Shown one piece after another: positions 9,319-17,192 of a DNA stretch of 54,995 bases. Made by a program: the position numbers and the translations under genes. The notes beneath the pieces were generated by a model, which was given only the letters and a program-made list of their open reading frames with translations, did not search any database and was not told where the DNA came from. Every line of letters starts with the position of its first letter. Within the stretch, counting starts at the first letter, position 1. The DNA comes from Candidatus Tritonobacter lacicola (lineage in GTDB: Bacteria > Auribacterota > Tritonobacteria > Tritonobacterales > Tritonobacteraceae). Location of the stretch: assembly GCA_030765135.1 (NCBI GenBank), contig JAVCDC010000040.1, positions 1-54,995 of the forward strand, written 5' to 3'.

Positions 9319-10047
9319 TCACCATCCTCGATAGATACGGCTGTCCGCGTTGAAGACCTGGCCCGAGACGTTTTCCAGTGTCGAGACAAACCGGACAAGC
9401 CTCGCGACCTCGGCCGGGTCCGAAGTCCTGCCGAGCACATTGGCGGAGAGTATCCTCTCAGCAACGTTCGGCGGCACATCGAGGCCCATCCCGACCGGCA
9501 TCCAGCCGGGGAGGACAGCATTCACCCTGATGTTCCCGGGCGCCAGCTCCCTCGCCGCGGCCCTCGTCAGGCCTATGAGGCCGGCCTTCGCTGCCGCGTA
9601 GTTCGACGCGCCCGCTTGTCCGGTCACACCGATCATGGACGCAATGTTGACGATGTGGCCGCCGCCCCGCCCGGCGATGAGGGGCGTGAAAGCCCGGATG
9701 CAATGAAAGGCCCCCGTCAGGCATGCGTCGATAACCTTCCGCCAATCACTTTCGCCGAGAACCGCGACAGGAGCGTCCTTTGCCATGCCCGCATTGTTCA
9801 CCAGGACGTCGAGGCCGCCCAGCTCATCTTTCACCCAGAGCGCCATCGCGTCCATTTCCTTTTTTACCGTGATGTCCGCGCCGTAAATGAAGGCCCGTGA
9901 CGGACCGCCCGCCTCGTCCCGGGCCTCCTCCGCCCCTCGCCTGTTACCGCGGTAATGTATGATGAGACGGTCCCCATTTTCAGCGAACACCCGGCAGATG
10001 AAGCGGCCGAGGCCGGAGGAGCCGCCCGTAACGAGGACGTCTCTCAC
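9319..10047 (-). CDS. 3-oxoacyl-ACP reductase (FabG-like SDR), biotin-operon form
   Basis: A 242-residue short-chain dehydrogenase/reductase. NAD(P) binding is by TGGSSGLG (7-14) and NNAG (84-87). The catalytic triad is Ser137 (NIASMIG), Tyr150 and Lys154 (NYAAAKAG). The start is GTG, overlapping the bioB stop as GTGA, with a GGAGG ribosome site. Placed between bioB and a ketoacyl synthase, it most likely reduces the ketoacyl intermediate of pimelate assembly. That role is inferred from context; on sequence alone it is FabG-like. Confidence 0.9.
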   Translation of the reverse strand: MRDVLVTGGSSGLGRFICRVFAENGDRLIIHYRGNRRGAEEARDEAGGPSRAFIYGADITVKKEMDAMALWVKDELGGLDVLVNNAGMAKDAPVAVLGESDWRKVIDACLTGAFHCIRAFTPLIAGRGGGHIVNIASMIGVTGQAGASNYAAAKAGLIGLTRAAARELAPGNIRVNAVLPGWMPVGMGLDVPPNVAERILSANVLGRTSDPAEVARLVRFVSTLENVSGQVFNADSRIYRGW

Positions 10048-11021
10048 CGCGCCACCTCCAGCCCCAGGGCCTTTATCATCTCCAAATCCTCGGACGGCCT
10101 GCGGCCTGCCCGCGTCAGGTAATCACCTGTCATCGTGCCGCTCGCGCCGGCGTGAAAGATCCGGGCCTGGAGATCCCCCAGGCAGGCCTCCCGCCCGCCG
10201 CAGACCCTGATCTCGACGTCGGGGAGGATAAACCTGAAGAGGGCGATTATCCGGAGGGCCTCTTCCGGAGACAGAAGGGGGCGTGAGGCCAGGGGAGTGC
10301 CCGGTATCGGTATGAGAAAGTTCAGCGGCACGGAGTCGACGCCGAGATCGCGCAGTGTAAGTGCGAGGTCCACCCTGTCCGTCCAGCTCTCTCCGAGGCC
10401 GAATATCCCGCCGCAGCATACCTCGAGGCCGGCGGCCTTCACCGCCCTCACAGTATCGACCATATCATCATATACGTGCGTAGAGCAGACACCGGGGAAG
10501 AAACCCCGGGACGTCTCAAGATTGTGGTGGTAACGCCGAAGGCCGCGTTCCTTGAGGCGGCCCGCCTGATCTTCGTGCAGCATGCCGAGGGAGGCGCAGG
10601 CATCGACACTACCATCCCCCGCGACCCTCTCCACCGCATCCAGTATCTCCTCGAACTCATCATCGCCATCAACCGAGCGGCCGCTGGTCACGATACCAAG
10701 CATCGACGCGCCCGACTCACCGGCGCGCCGCGCCGCCACGGCAACCCTCTCCTCTCCGATCCACCCGAAGCGCTCCACGCCCGTTTTCCACCTCGCTGAC
10801 TGCGCGCAGAAAGAGCAGTCCTCAGAACAGACGCCGCTCCTGGCGTTCACGACAGAGCACAACCCCACCATACGGCCGAAGTGCTTCTCCCTTATGACAG
10901 CGGCTCCGCCCATAAGGGCATCTATGAGCACCTCATCGCGCGCAAGGCGCTCCGCCTCACCGCGGGTGACTTTTCCACCGCCGAGCACCTTTTCAAGGAC
11001 TTCTCCGACGAAACCGCCCAT
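10044..11021 (-). CDS. bioB: Biotin synthase
   Basis: Radical SAM enzyme that inserts sulfur into dethiobiotin. The 325-residue protein carries the radical SAM cluster CSEDCSFC (Cys65, Cys69, Cys72) within VNARSGVCSEDCSFCAQSA. It also has the conserved YHHNLETSRGFF, CCGGIFGLGE and AGASGTMTGDYLT segments typical of BioB, which include auxiliary cluster and substrate residues. It is the first gene of the biotin operon. The ATG is preceded by GAGGG inside a BirA-like operator. Confidence 0.96.
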   Translation of the reverse strand: MGGFVGEVLEKVLGGGKVTRGEAERLARDEVLIDALMGGAAVIREKHFGRMVGLCSVVNARSGVCSEDCSFCAQSARWKTGVERFGWIGEERVAVAARRAGESGASMLGIVTSGRSVDGDDEFEEILDAVERVAGDGSVDACASLGMLHEDQAGRLKERGLRRYHHNLETSRGFFPGVCSTHVYDDMVDTVRAVKAAGLEVCCGGIFGLGESWTDRVDLALTLRDLGVDSVPLNFLIPIPGTPLASRPLLSPEEALRIIALFRFILPDVEIRVCGGREACLGDLQARIFHAGASGTMTGDYLTRAGRRPSEDLEMIKALGLEVAR

Positions 11022-11024
11022 TGT

Positions 11025-11056
11025 TTGTCAATCCCTCTTCGAAACCTGCTTTACAA
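11025..11056 (-). promoter_or_regulatory. BirA (biotin repressor) operator-like site
   Basis: Read on the minus strand, the site is TTGTAAAGC, 14 bases, GATTGACAA, ending 3 bases before the bioB ATG. The established bacterial BirA consensus is TTGTAAACC-N14/16-GGTTTACAA. The left half matches 8 of 9 positions and the right half 7 of 9, with an allowed spacer. It covers the ribosome site. The inference is repression of the whole bioB-to-bioD operon by biotinyl-AMP-bound BirA. birA itself is not in the window. Confidence 0.75.
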
Positions 11057-11084
11057 TAACCTCAAAAAAAATCCAACTGCCCCT

Positions 11085-11127
11085 CCAGCCTTGTTCCACC
11101 TCGTAGGTGGAACAGGTTTAAGGCTGG
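11085..11127 (-). terminator. Strong hairpin after the JAMM gene
   Basis: Nested arms CCAGCCTT / AAGGCTGG (8 bp) and GTTCCACCT / AGGTGGAAC (9 bp) form a long stem with a CGT loop and a small internal bulge. It begins one base past the stop codon of the minus-strand JAMM gene. A run of seven T follows on the minus strand, about 16 bases further on. It probably ends the NIL-JAMM transcript and insulates the biotin promoter. Confidence 0.65.
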
Positions 11128-11128
11128 A

Positions 11129-11527
11129 TCAGACAACGGCATAGTTCTCTTCGCCCACCTTGCCGTCGACTATATTGAAAGCCTTGACCCGTGGTTCACG
11201 ATCCTCCCACACGGAAACGATAAAGTAGAAACACCCTGGGTAGAATGCCATCTTCACGTCCCTGGCCGATGGAAAAGGCTGCAAGCCGGGGTGGGAGTGA
11301 TAGATCCCCATCATCTCGAGGCCATTCTTCTCTATATCCATCATGGCCTCGATCTGCCTCTCCGGCACCATGAAATAAGAGCGGGGGCTTTTCTCTTCGC
11401 TCTCCACCCGGTAAAGCGTCGTTATGACCCCGCCGACACCCGCGAGGATGCCGCAGCACTCATTCGGCACATCTTCCATCGCGTGGCCGATCATGCCGGA
11501 GACGATCTCTTTTTTGACCGCGACCAT
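11129..11527 (-). CDS. JAMM/MPN-family metalloprotease (Mov34/PAD-1 type)
   Basis: A 132-residue zinc isopeptidase-like protein. The JAMM signature is complete: Glu in NECCGILAG (near residue 23), HSHP (about 76-79) and the following S-x2-D in FPSARD. Bacterial JAMM proteins trim ubiquitin-like sulfur carriers (ThiS/MoaD type) or release their C-terminal Gly-Gly. It follows the NIL-domain gene closely (18 bases), which supports a sulfur-transfer role, possibly in amino-acid or cofactor sulfur incorporation. No ThiS or MoeB gene is in view. Confidence 0.87.
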   Translation of the reverse strand: MVAVKKEIVSGMIGHAMEDVPNECCGILAGVGGVITTLYRVESEEKSPRSYFMVPERQIEAMMDIEKNGLEMMGIYHSHPGLQPFPSARDVKMAFYPGCFYFIVSVWEDREPRVKAFNIVDGKVGEENYAVV

Positions 11528-11545
11528 CGAATCGCGCGAGCGGGT

Positions 11546-11767
11546 TTACCTCATATCGACGATTATGTTCCTGGAGCTGAGATAATCCAGGAGCCTGCCT
11601 ATCTCTTCTTCCTCACCATCGAGTGTTATGTAGGCCCACCCGTTCTTGGTGGAGAAGGAGGCCTCTATGATGTTGGGGATGACCTCGAAGTTACGGCAAA
11701 TATGGTAAAAGATAGGCTCGTCCTTCAGCACCGACGGAATTGTAAGCTCCAACTTGACCTTCTTCAT
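11546..11767 (-). CDS. NIL-domain protein
   Basis: A 73-residue small protein matching the NIL domain, an ACT-like ferredoxin fold found at the C terminus of methionine ABC ATPases and in bacterial sulfur-assimilation proteins. The start MKKVKLEL at 11767 is chosen for its AAGGAGGG ribosome site; a longer in-frame version from 11827 lacks one. The protein is all domain, without a ferredoxin extension. With the JAMM protease next to it, a role in sulfur or methionine metabolism is likely but not proven. Confidence 0.82.
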   Translation of the reverse strand: MKKVKLELTIPSVLKDEPIFYHICRNFEVIPNIIEASFSTKNGWAYITLDGEEEEIGRLLDYLSSRNIIVDMR

Positions 11768-11870
11768 GCAGCCCTCCTTGACAACTGGAAATACTATCTC
11801 AAAAAGGAAGGGAGACGTCAAACCCAAAGCAAAGATTTGATTTTTTCCGGCCAGGCGCTATACTCTTAAA

Positions 11871-11901
11871 ATAAATTTGCCCGCTATGCTCGCGAATTTA
11901 T
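11871..11901. repeat. 31-bp mini-palindrome, copy 1
   Basis: ATAAATT and AATTTAT arms enclose a 17-base GC-rich core containing CCGCT and GCTCGCG. An inverted copy with 5 mismatches lies at 18356-18386 in front of moeA. This copy is 100 bases upstream of the nucleotidyltransferase gene, in the leader of the plus-strand exosortase operon. Confidence 0.6.
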
Positions 11902-12001
11902 GTAGCTCCCCCGTCCCCGGTAAAACCGGGGCCGGGTCTGACAGAAGCCTGCGCCCGTCTCAGGCAGGCAGAAAGCGAAGCCGATTTATCAAGGAGGACC
12001 G

Positions 12002-13054
12002 ATGAAAGAAGACCTTTTCGATAAAATCATGGACGAGATTCTCATTCCCATTGAGAAGCTCGATTACATCCTGGACACCAGCTACTTCCTGAAGGACACG
12101 GGAAGCTTCTACTACACAGAGGGATACTACCATCCCGGGGGGCGCGTCATAGGAAAGATAATCTACTACCCCGACAAGAAAGGGGAGAGCTTCATCCACG
12201 GCAGGCCCTACACGAGCGTCGTTAAAAAGGAGGTCGACGGGGAGGAGATATACATACCTCACGACGAACAGATACGGATACATTACCAGGTGGACAAATC
12301 GCTCAAACCAGAGCAGCAGAAGCTCCTCGTGGCGGACTACCTCGTCGCGGTCCCACTGGACGACTTTGTAGGGTTCTTCGACCCGAAGAAATCCCTCCGC
12401 TACGCCATGGAGCACCACAAGGAGGTCGACGCCGCCGTCAGGAAGGCGAGCGAGCTGCTCGAAGTCCCCGTCGAGCGGATGGGCGTTACGGGCTCCTCCG
12501 CCTTCGGACGCAGAACGAAGGGGAGCGACATCGACCTGGTCATGTTCGGGACACCGGAGGAGAACTTCGAGGCGGTGAAGAAGATATGGGGCATGTCGTA
12601 CGTGGACAGGGACAAGAGGGTTGTCAAGTACGGCAAGTTCTGGCCGCTGAAGTTCTACCTGGGCAAGCAGGAGATGTGCTGTTTCTTCGCCTACAGCAGG
12701 AAAAAGGACATACCCCTCGCGGACTGCCGCATCGAGCTCGTTAAAGACGGGGTCGTGGCTTACGGGACGATAAAGGACAACATCAACTCGTATTACATGC
12801 CCGTCATCCTGGAGCTCGAGGACGTATGGGTGGACGCCGAGAGGGACGAGGACATCAGGCTCATCATATACGACGGGGCGGTGCGCGGAGAGTTCTTCCT
12901 CGGCGAGAGGCTCCACATCGAAGGGCGACTGATCAGGGTCACAAATGGTGAGGGATCCTACACAGCTCTCCTCGCCTCCGACGGCCACAACGTCCAGAAG
13001 GAGCATTTCCACCACGGCGTGCCGAAGTTCAAGCAGGAAATCATGCGGATGTGA
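12002..13054 (+). CDS. Nucleotidyltransferase-domain protein, function unknown
   Basis: A 350-residue soluble protein. Residues 163-179 (TGSSAFGRRTKGSDIDL) are the polymerase-beta-type nucleotidyltransferase motif GS-x-n-G-x-n-SDxD, with Asp176 and Asp178 as the metal-binding pair. Regions on either side are not recognised; the N-terminal half is rich in Tyr and charged residues and the C-terminal 90 residues look beta-rich. The ribosome site AAGGAGG precedes the ATG. It opens a plus-strand run with an FAD oxidoreductase, glycosyltransferase, exosortase and EpsI. That suggests a role in envelope polysaccharide, but a toxin-antitoxin-type NTase would be much shorter. Confidence 0.75.
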   Translation: MKEDLFDKIMDEILIPIEKLDYILDTSYFLKDTGSFYYTEGYYHPGGRVIGKIIYYPDKKGESFIHGRPYTSVVKKEVDGEEIYIPHDEQIRIHYQVDKSLKPEQQKLLVADYLVAVPLDDFVGFFDPKKSLRYAMEHHKEVDAAVRKASELLEVPVERMGVTGSSAFGRRTKGSDIDLVMFGTPEENFEAVKKIWGMSYVDRDKRVVKYGKFWPLKFYLGKQEMCCFFAYSRKKDIPLADCRIELVKDGVVAYGTIKDNINSYYMPVILELEDVWVDAERDEDIRLIIYDGAVRGEFFLGERLHIEGRLIRVTNGEGSYTALLASDGHNVQKEHFHHGVPKFKQEIMRM

Positions 13055-13107
13055 AGAGTGCCGGGGAGAGCGACAAGCTCATCGTGGTAATAGAGGGAGG
13101 ATAGGTT

Positions 13108-14469
13108 TTGCAGGACATCTTAATCGTAGGGGCGGGTGTGTCCGGTCTAACGGCCGGCTACCACCTGAGCCAGAAGGGGATGCGCGTCACGGTGATCGAG
13201 AAGGAGCAATCCGTCGGCGGGCTGGCGCGCTCATTCTACTACGGGGACTTCGTCTTTGACGTTGGCCCCCACCGTTTCCACACCGATGACGCGGACGTCC
13301 TCCGATTTATCAAGATGATCCTGGGTAAGGACGTGAGGGTCATCCCCCGGGAGAGCGGCGTCTGGTTCGCGGGAAGATACCACGACTGGCCTCTCCGGTT
13401 CAGCACGGTCTTCAAGCTGCCCCCGGCGATGAGCCTGAGGACGGCCCGCGACCTCATATCGAAGCGGGCGCGGGTGGGAATAAGCTTCGAGGACTACATC
13501 CTCAACATGTACGGGAAGACCCTCTACGAGGAATTTTTCGAAATATACACCCGGAAATTCCTAAAGCACGACCCCGCCACTATCCACTCGGACTGGGCCA
13601 AGGCGGGAATAGACCGGGCCGTGATCGACCGGCGCGTCAAGATGAACACGCTCTTCGGCGTGATCAAGCGCGCCATCCTTCCCATACCCGTAGCGACAGA
13701 GTTTATCTATCCCGCCCGGGGCGGAATAGATATCTTTTCCAAAAGGATGGCGGAGGAGATCGAGAAGAACGGGGGCAGGGTGCTTCTGGGCTCATCCGTG
13801 AGCGGGATCAGGGCAGGAAAGAAGGAGATCGAGGAGGTGACCTGCGACACCGGAGAGGCCTTCAGGCCGGACCTGCTGATCTGGACGGCGCCCATCAACA
13901 TCCTCTGCCAGCTCATGGACATCGAGGAGCCGGCCCTCAAGTATCTCTCTGCCCTCCTCTACAACGTCATGATCGAGGGCGAGCCGCCCCTCGGGTACCA
14001 GTGGTGCTACTACGGCCAGGAGGAGATCGTCTTCAACCGCATAAGCATCCCCCTGAATTTTTCCCCCGCGACCGCACCGGAGGGGAAGACGGGAATCAAC
14101 CTGGAGGTGACGTGCATGGAGGGTGACCGGGTGTGGAACGATCCCGGGAAGCTCCTGGATAAGGTGAAGGAGGACATGGTGAAGGTGGGCCTGGTTCACG
14201 GGCCGGGGGCGATCCTGGATGTGCGCGTCGAGAAAATAATCAACGTCTATCCGATCTACGAGCTGGACTACCTCTCCCCCGTCACGAGGATCCTCAACCA
14301 CCTCAGCTACATGCACAATATTTTGCTTCTCGGGAGGACGGGCACGTTCTGGTACAACAATATGGACCACTCGATCCGTGCCGGGATGGACTGCGCGGAG
14401 GACGTGATCCGGAGCGAGCGGGGCGGGCTCCGGGCGATGTACAAGCGGCACGACTTCTTCAATTCATGA
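13108..14469 (+). CDS. FAD-dependent amine oxidase-like oxidoreductase
   Basis: A 453-residue flavoprotein. Residues 4-34 form the Rossmann dinucleotide motif (ILIVGAGVSGLTAGYHL then VIEKE), followed by GGLARSF and VGPHRFHT. The last resembles UDP-galactopyranose mutase and the protoporphyrinogen oxidase-like proteins of polysaccharide clusters. A second FAD contact lies near the C terminus (LGRTGTFWYNNMDHSI). Translation must start at TTG 13108: no ATG precedes the Rossmann fold, and GGGAGG lies 7 bases upstream. Its place next to a glycosyltransferase suggests sugar-nucleotide or polyprenyl-linked chemistry; the exact reaction is not predictable. Confidence 0.82.
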   Translation: MQDILIVGAGVSGLTAGYHLSQKGMRVTVIEKEQSVGGLARSFYYGDFVFDVGPHRFHTDDADVLRFIKMILGKDVRVIPRESGVWFAGRYHDWPLRFSTVFKLPPAMSLRTARDLISKRARVGISFEDYILNMYGKTLYEEFFEIYTRKFLKHDPATIHSDWAKAGIDRAVIDRRVKMNTLFGVIKRAILPIPVATEFIYPARGGIDIFSKRMAEEIEKNGGRVLLGSSVSGIRAGKKEIEEVTCDTGEAFRPDLLIWTAPINILCQLMDIEEPALKYLSALLYNVMIEGEPPLGYQWCYYGQEEIVFNRISIPLNFSPATAPEGKTGINLEVTCMEGDRVWNDPGKLLDKVKEDMVKVGLVHGPGAILDVRVEKIINVYPIYELDYLSPVTRILNHLSYMHNILLLGRTGTFWYNNMDHSIRAGMDCAEDVIRSERGGLRAMYKRHDFFNS

Positions 14470-14507
14470 TCCCGGCCGGTTCACGTTCCCGGCGAAAGGG
14501 TCCCGAT

Positions 14508-15506
14508 ATGAGAGAGAGGACAATTTCCATCGTGATACCGAACCGGAACGGGGAGGCGACACTCGGGGAGTGCCTGGAGGCTGTTTACGGGTCGCGGTAC
14601 GGCAGCTTCGATGTGATCCTGGTGGACGACGCGTCCACGGACGGCTCCCTCGATATTGCCCGCCGCTTCCCCTGCACCGTGGTGAAGAACGAGAGGTGCC
14701 TGGGCGCCGCGGCGGCCCGCAACGCCGGGTGCCGGGCGGCAAAGGGGGAGGTCCTTCTCTTCACGGACGCGGATGTCCTCCTGCCGCCGGACGCCCTCTC
14801 GCGCGTGAACAGCGCCCTCGAAGACGATCGCATTGCCGGGGTGATAGGTCTCCTCTCGCCCTCGCTCCGCTTCGGGAACCTCTCCAGCCAGTACAAGAAC
14901 CTCTACATGCACACCACCTACATGAAGCTGCCGGCCGAGGTGTCGGTGTTCTACACGAGCTGCGCCGCCATACGGAGGGGCGTCTTCGAGGAGTGCGGCG
15001 GCTTCGATGAGCGCTACCTGAGCTCCGGCATAGAGGACATGGAGTTCGGTGAGAGGGTGACGGGAGGGGGGCACATCCTGGAGATCGACAAGGGTCTCCA
15101 GGTGGAGCACGTGCGCCACTACTCGATACAGGAGCTCCTGCGCACTGCTTTCAGGAGGGCTTCCGGCGTGACGAGGATAATGCTCCGGAGGCGCTTCAGC
15201 CGCCGGGAGAAATCCACGTACATGACCTCCCCGCTCTCCTTTGTTTCAAGCATCGCCATGTGCCACCTCTCCGTCCTGCTTCTTGCGCTCGGCCTGCTTT
15301 TCCGGTCGAGGGGGTGCCTGGGCGGCGCCCTCCTCCTTGCTCTTTCCGTCGTCCTTTTGAACGCGGGCCTCCTCAACGCGATCCGCAGGGCGAACGGCCT
15401 TTTTCATGCGGCCGGGAGCGTGCCCATCCTCTTCCTCGACCTCTACGCCCACGGCCTGGGGAACCTGGTCGGCATACTCGGGTACATGCTGGGGCGGAGA
15501 TATTGA
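14508..15506 (+). CDS. Glycosyltransferase family 2 with C-terminal membrane segments
   Basis: A 332-residue GT-A fold glycosyltransferase. The N terminus ISIVIPNRNGE, the LVDDASTDGS motif and the metal-binding TDADVLLPP are classical family 2 features. The acceptor-side motif is in GFDERYLSSGIEDMEFGERV, the ED-type. The last 90 residues hold two or three hydrophobic helices, so it is membrane-anchored. ATG 14508 has an AAAGGG ribosome site; another in-frame ATG at 14466 overlaps the previous stop but lacks one. It is followed 4 bases later by the exosortase. Confidence 0.88.
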   Translation: MRERTISIVIPNRNGEATLGECLEAVYGSRYGSFDVILVDDASTDGSLDIARRFPCTVVKNERCLGAAAARNAGCRAAKGEVLLFTDADVLLPPDALSRVNSALEDDRIAGVIGLLSPSLRFGNLSSQYKNLYMHTTYMKLPAEVSVFYTSCAAIRRGVFEECGGFDERYLSSGIEDMEFGERVTGGGHILEIDKGLQVEHVRHYSIQELLRTAFRRASGVTRIMLRRRFSRREKSTYMTSPLSFVSSIAMCHLSVLLLALGLLFRSRGCLGGALLLALSVVLLNAGLLNAIRRANGLFHAAGSVPILFLDLYAHGLGNLVGILGYMLGRRY

Positions 15507-15510
15507 GAGA

Positions 15511-16371
15511 ATGAGAGATTTCGGGCGAAGCCGCAGAAAAACAGCTCTTCCCTCGCCCGTGCTGATCGAGGGGTTCATACTCTTTATCCTATTTATCCTG
15601 ACATTCCTGCCGGTCTTCTCCTGGATGCGGGAGCGGTTCACGGCAAGCGGGACCTTCTACTCGCACGGTCCTCTCATCCCTTTCCTGGTCGCATACCTCA
15701 TATGGCACAGAAAGGGACAATTGACGCTGCAAGACAAAAAGCCCGCTGCCGCGGGACTGCTTATTGTAATAGCCTTCCTGGCACTTCATCTCCTCTCCAT
15801 GATCACGGAGATACACTTCATCTCGGGCCTGGCAATGATCGGGGTTATTCTTGGCGCCGCCGTTTTCCTCTTCGGATTCGGCTTCACCCGGAGGATCGCC
15901 CCCGCATTGGCCCTCTTGATATTCATGGTCCCAATGCCGCGTGTCCTGCTCATCGACACAGCCTTCCAGCTCCAGCTCGCCAGCGCGAAAGCGACGGTTC
16001 TTGTTCTCAACACTATCGGCATCAACGCCGCCCGCGAGGGTGTCTGCATCCTCCTGCCGGGCGGCGCAGTTCTCGAGGTCGCCTTCGCCTGCAGCGGGCT
16101 GCGTTCACTTATAGTATTCATCGCCACGGCCTGGATAATCATAGCAATGGCCCGTAAGATCAACGCCATGAGAGCGCTGTCTCTGCTTGTGCTCTCGATC
16201 CCCATGGCCCTGGCAAGCAACGTGTTCAGGCTCGTCCTCACCGCGCTGGCCACCGCATACTGGAGATACAGCGACACCGTGCACACCGCATCCGGCCTGG
16301 TCTCTTTCGTTATCTATATTATCGTCATGCTTCTCATCAGCAGGAGGCTGTTATGGAAAGAAGAGTGCTGA
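15511..16371 (+). CDS. Exosortase (XrtA-like membrane transpeptidase)
   Basis: A 286-residue protein with about eight membrane helices. The exosortase active-site residues are all visible: Cys194 in FACSGLRS, Arg198 in the same motif, Arg240 in ALASNVFRLV and His258 in SDTVHTASG. Exosortases cut C-terminal sorting signals of secreted proteins and couple them to surface material, usually in species that make exopolysaccharide. The next gene is its usual partner, EpsI. I found no classical PEP-CTERM protein in the window. The start is ATG 15511, four bases after the glycosyltransferase stop. Confidence 0.93.
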   Translation: MRDFGRSRRKTALPSPVLIEGFILFILFILTFLPVFSWMRERFTASGTFYSHGPLIPFLVAYLIWHRKGQLTLQDKKPAAAGLLIVIAFLALHLLSMITEIHFISGLAMIGVILGAAVFLFGFGFTRRIAPALALLIFMVPMPRVLLIDTAFQLQLASAKATVLVLNTIGINAAREGVCILLPGGAVLEVAFACSGLRSLIVFIATAWIIIAMARKINAMRALSLLVLSIPMALASNVFRLVLTALATAYWRYSDTVHTASGLVSFVIYIIVMLLISRRLLWKEEC

Positions 16372-16970
16372 CCCTGATCGCGTTATTCGCCGCGGCCGCC
16401 CTGCTGACGCTGAAGTTGGAAATGGGAAAAGAGGGGTTCGTCTCCCCCACCACCCTCCCATCCCTGCCGGCGCATGCCAGGGACTGGCAGGGCGTAAGGC
16501 TCTCCCTCTCACGGGATGAGCTCGAGATACTCGGGGCCGATAACGTCGAGGCCATGCAGTACTACAACAGCGCCGGCGAGGGAGTCGGCCTCTATATCGT
16601 CAGGGAGCGGCGTAAAAGGGGCAGCTTCCACCCGCCGGAGTACTGCTACCTCGCCCAGTCGAACGTCAGCATAACGGGCAAAGGCCGCGCGCCCATCTCC
16701 ATAAACGGCGGGCGGATAGAGGCGAGTACGATGACCCTCCAGACGGAGAAAGGCGGGCTCCTGGTTCTCTACTGGTACAAGTCGGGAAGCTACCGCACAC
16801 CGAGCTACTACAAGCACCAGCTCTCCTTCCTCTGGAGGATGTTCAGGCAGGGCGGAAGCGACTCCGCGATGGTCCGGCTGACGGCCCGTGTGGGCGACGA
16901 CGGCGTCAACGGGGCGCTGAAAAGGATCGAGGATCTACTGGCCAACCTGGCGCCGCACTACGACATTTGA
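16353..16970 (+). CDS. epsI: EpsI family exosortase-associated protein
   Basis: A 205-residue periplasmic protein with one N-terminal membrane helix (about residues 4-20). The rest carries the EpsI/DUF3485 pattern: ...W.G.....S......L....... then a FHPPEYCY motif (about 90-97) with its conserved Cys, and a YWYKSG strand. In many bacteria EpsI follows, or is fused to, exosortase and is needed for exopolysaccharide production. It overlaps the exosortase 3' end by 19 bases, so the two are translationally coupled. Confidence 0.88.
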   Translation: MERRVLTLIALFAAAALLTLKLEMGKEGFVSPTTLPSLPAHARDWQGVRLSLSRDELEILGADNVEAMQYYNSAGEGVGLYIVRERRKRGSFHPPEYCYLAQSNVSITGKGRAPISINGGRIEASTMTLQTEKGGLLVLYWYKSGSYRTPSYYKHQLSFLWRMFRQGGSDSAMVRLTARVGDDGVNGALKRIEDLLANLAPHYDI

Positions 16971-17192
16971 GTTAAATGAGTTTTTGAGTTTAATGAGTTA
17001 ATCTCATCAGACAATAAAATCAACTAACCCATTTAACCCATCAACTCATTTTATCCTTTGTGCATCTTGTGCTTTTTTGCGGCCATTCTCCCTTTAGTGG
17101 TTCCACGGAGAATCAGGCTTCAATCCATCCACGTGTACTTTTACTTCAGCAAGCTCCGTCTGCTCGAGCCCTATGCGGCAAAGCGACGTTAA
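16971..17192. terminator. Convergent intergenic region with AACTCATT repeats
   Basis: Between converging epsI and apbE. At 16971-17050 degenerate copies of TGAGTTTAATGAGTT are followed by the inverse AACTAACCCATTTAACCCAT and CAACTCATT, giving an imperfect stem. It probably serves as a two-way terminator. The same TGAGTTTAATGAGTT words recur at 47038-47075. Confidence 0.4.
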
